From JBDTGE01 sp050742975 (lineage in GTDB: Bacteria; Actinomycetota; Actinomycetes; Mycobacteriales; Jatrophihabitantaceae), in the NCBI GenBank assembly GCA_050742975.1, contig JBOGDQ010000178.1, positions 1-13,682 of the forward strand: a DNA stretch of 13,682 nucleotides. Direction: 5' to 3'. This document shows, piece by piece, positions 12,551 to 13,682 of this stretch. Position 1 is the first letter of the stretch, and every line of letters starts with the position of its first letter. Position numbers and translations under genes: made by a program. The notes beneath the pieces were generated by a model that was given only the letters and a program-made list of their open reading frames with translations, made no database searches and had not been told where the DNA came from.

Positions 12551-13681
12551 TTACTGGTTCACCACCGTGGTGAAGATCTCCGAGTCGCGGTTGCCACCGA
12601 CGGCACTGCCCCAACTCAGGGCGACATGCTCACGCGAGCCGGGCCCGTTCCCCGGGTTCAACAACGAGATCCCGAAGGTGTCTCCTGGCCAGACCGCGTC
12701 AGTGCCGAAGGCGCTGGAAACCTGCGTGACCGGCCCCAGCCCGCTCTTGATCGAGAACGGCCGCAGGAAAGTCGCGTACCCCCCGGAGGCATCGGTCTGC
12801 CAAGCGACATCAGCGACACCCGCGTTCGCACCTACCGACTCCATGTTGTGCATGGCGCCGTCCTGGTCTGAGGTGACACGGGTCGGAGCAGACCACGACG
12901 ACCCGCCATCGGTGGAATAGGAGATCCAGCCGACGTCACTGTCGCCCGAATCGGACTGAGTGTCCCAGGTGGCATACAGGTTGCCAGCCCGGTCAGTGCT
13001 CAGATCACCATCGATCCACCACTCGAAGTCGGAGAGGGTCCCGGCGCTCGCGCCGACCTTGACTCCGGGCGACCACGTCTGGCCACCGTCGGTGGAACGG
13101 GTGAACACCTCGTTGCCCGGATGCACGATGAACGTGCCGGGGTCGAGCGGATGATTGATCATCAGCGCATCGATCACGCCATTGGGCTGGACGACGATGG
13201 ATGCGTCGTAGCCGCCCCCGGCCGGGAAGCCGGGCTCCATCGGTGTGATTGGCCCCCACGTCTTGCCATGGTCGGTCGACTTCTGGATCACCGCGGTGGC
13301 GTCCACAGCGCCATAGGCACAACTGCCGCTCGGCGCACACGCGAACTGCACATCTGCCGCGCTCGGCCCGTAGTCCCACGTGACGTAGACCGTGCCGCCA
13401 CGTCCGGCGGCGATGAAGTCCCGGTCACCCCAGTTACCCTGCACGGGCGGGGTCAGCGACGCCGCCTGCGAGAACGTTGCTCCGTGGTCGAAGGACGTCG
13501 CCACCACCGGGAATCCCTGACCGTTGGTGTAGCGCAGGAAGGAAACGTAGACGGTCCCGTCAGTCGCGACGCTGATGGCCGGGTCGTCAGAACTGCTGGA
13601 GTCAGGCAAGGTAATCGGCGCAGAGAAACTCGCCCCGCCGTCCACCGACCGGGCGAACCCCTCACCATGGCACCCGATCCA
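12551..13681 (-). CDS. BNR-repeat / sialidase-fold protein, 5' end beyond the window
   Basis: The C-terminal 376 or so residues of a beta-propeller protein. At least five Asp-box (BNR) motifs are visible: SVDGGASFSAP, SFDHGATFSQA, STDHGKTWGPI, STDGGQTWSPG and STDGGSSWSAP, spaced roughly evenly, with intervening strands such as DPAISVATDGTVYVSFLRYT, GDLSTDRAGNLYATWDT and VADVAWQTDASGGYAT. The frame is open to the right edge, so the start lies outside; the GTG at 13645 is internal. Such proteins are secreted sialidases or uncharacterised BNR exoproteins; no sialidase arginine triad can be judged from this fragment, so enzymatic activity is not claimed. The C-terminus ends in DSEIFTTVVNQ. Confidence 0.85.
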   Translation of the reverse strand, partial: WIGCHGEGFARSVDGGASFSAPITLPDSSSSDDPAISVATDGTVYVSFLRYTNGQGFPVVATSFDHGATFSQAASLTPPVQGNWGDRDFIAAGRGGTVYVTWDYGPSAADVQFACAPSGSCAYGAVDATAVIQKSTDHGKTWGPITPMEPGFPAGGGYDASIVVQPNGVIDALMINHPLDPGTFIVHPGNEVFTRSTDGGQTWSPGVKVGASAGTLSDFEWWIDGDLSTDRAGNLYATWDTQSDSGDSDVGWISYSTDGGSSWSAPTRVTSDQDGAMHNMESVGANAGVADVAWQTDASGGYATFLRPFSIKSGLGPVTQVSSAFGTDAVWPGDTFGISLLNPGNGPGSREHVALSWGSAVGGNRDSEIFTTVVNQ

Positions 13682-13682
13682 C

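Overview
The window is high-GC DNA with actinobacterial coding style: GTG starts, GTGA overlaps between genes, lipoproteins with Ala/Ser/Thr/Pro-rich stalks, a short extracellular tail on a PknB-like kinase, and an integrase and a small HTH protein of types I associate with Actinomycetota. The genus cannot be told from this sequence. It reads as an accessory, partly decayed region: six protein genes look whole, one partial gene runs off the right edge, and the helicase, transposase, integrase, HTH gene and kinase are all frameshifted or truncated.

Layout. Positions 1-1426 hold the C-terminal part of a superfamily 2 helicase resembling the helicase of TOTE-type conflict systems; the catalytic core is intact but the frame breaks at about 100. 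At 1595-1648 lie two inverted repeats built from one motif (AGTCAYT), then at 1678-1719 the 3' half of a tRNA-Ala(GGC) on the minus strand, cut exactly at the anticodon loop, as expected for an integration (att) site. To its right are a wrecked IS5-like transposase remnant (1736-2152), a 72-bp nested inverted repeat (2135-2206), and a minus-strand 593-aa DUF4157/eCIS-core protein with an HEAWH zinc site and a downstream HHVIPH segment, probably a toxin or effector-like protein. A minus-strand two-gene operon follows (4736-5615): an unrecognised 133-aa soluble protein translationally coupled to a 161-aa three-helix membrane protein. Next is a membrane PAS-EAL protein (c-di-GMP phosphodiesterase candidate).

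Divergent from that gene, beyond a gap holding a perfect 14-bp palindrome, is a plus-strand pair: a cupredoxin lipoprotein and a 4-TM membrane protein, overlapping by GTGA and closed by a terminator hairpin. Positions 8751-9480 hold a broken tyrosine recombinase abruptly joined to a frameshifted small HTH gene. Then come a Ser/Thr kinase with a frameshift and an EFG in place of DFG, a coupled lipoprotein, a strong nested hairpin, an SRPBCC protein, a 15-bp tandem repeat array, and on the minus strand the C-terminal part of a BNR/sialidase-fold protein that runs off the right edge.

Functional reading: the left third combines conflict-type genes (helicase, DUF4157 effector, unknown membrane pair) beside an att site, consistent with an integrated island. 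The right part is envelope and signalling functions mixed with mobile-element debris. The best candidate for something undescribed is the 4736-5615 pair. Several frameshifts sit in homopolymers, so some may be assembly errors rather than decay.
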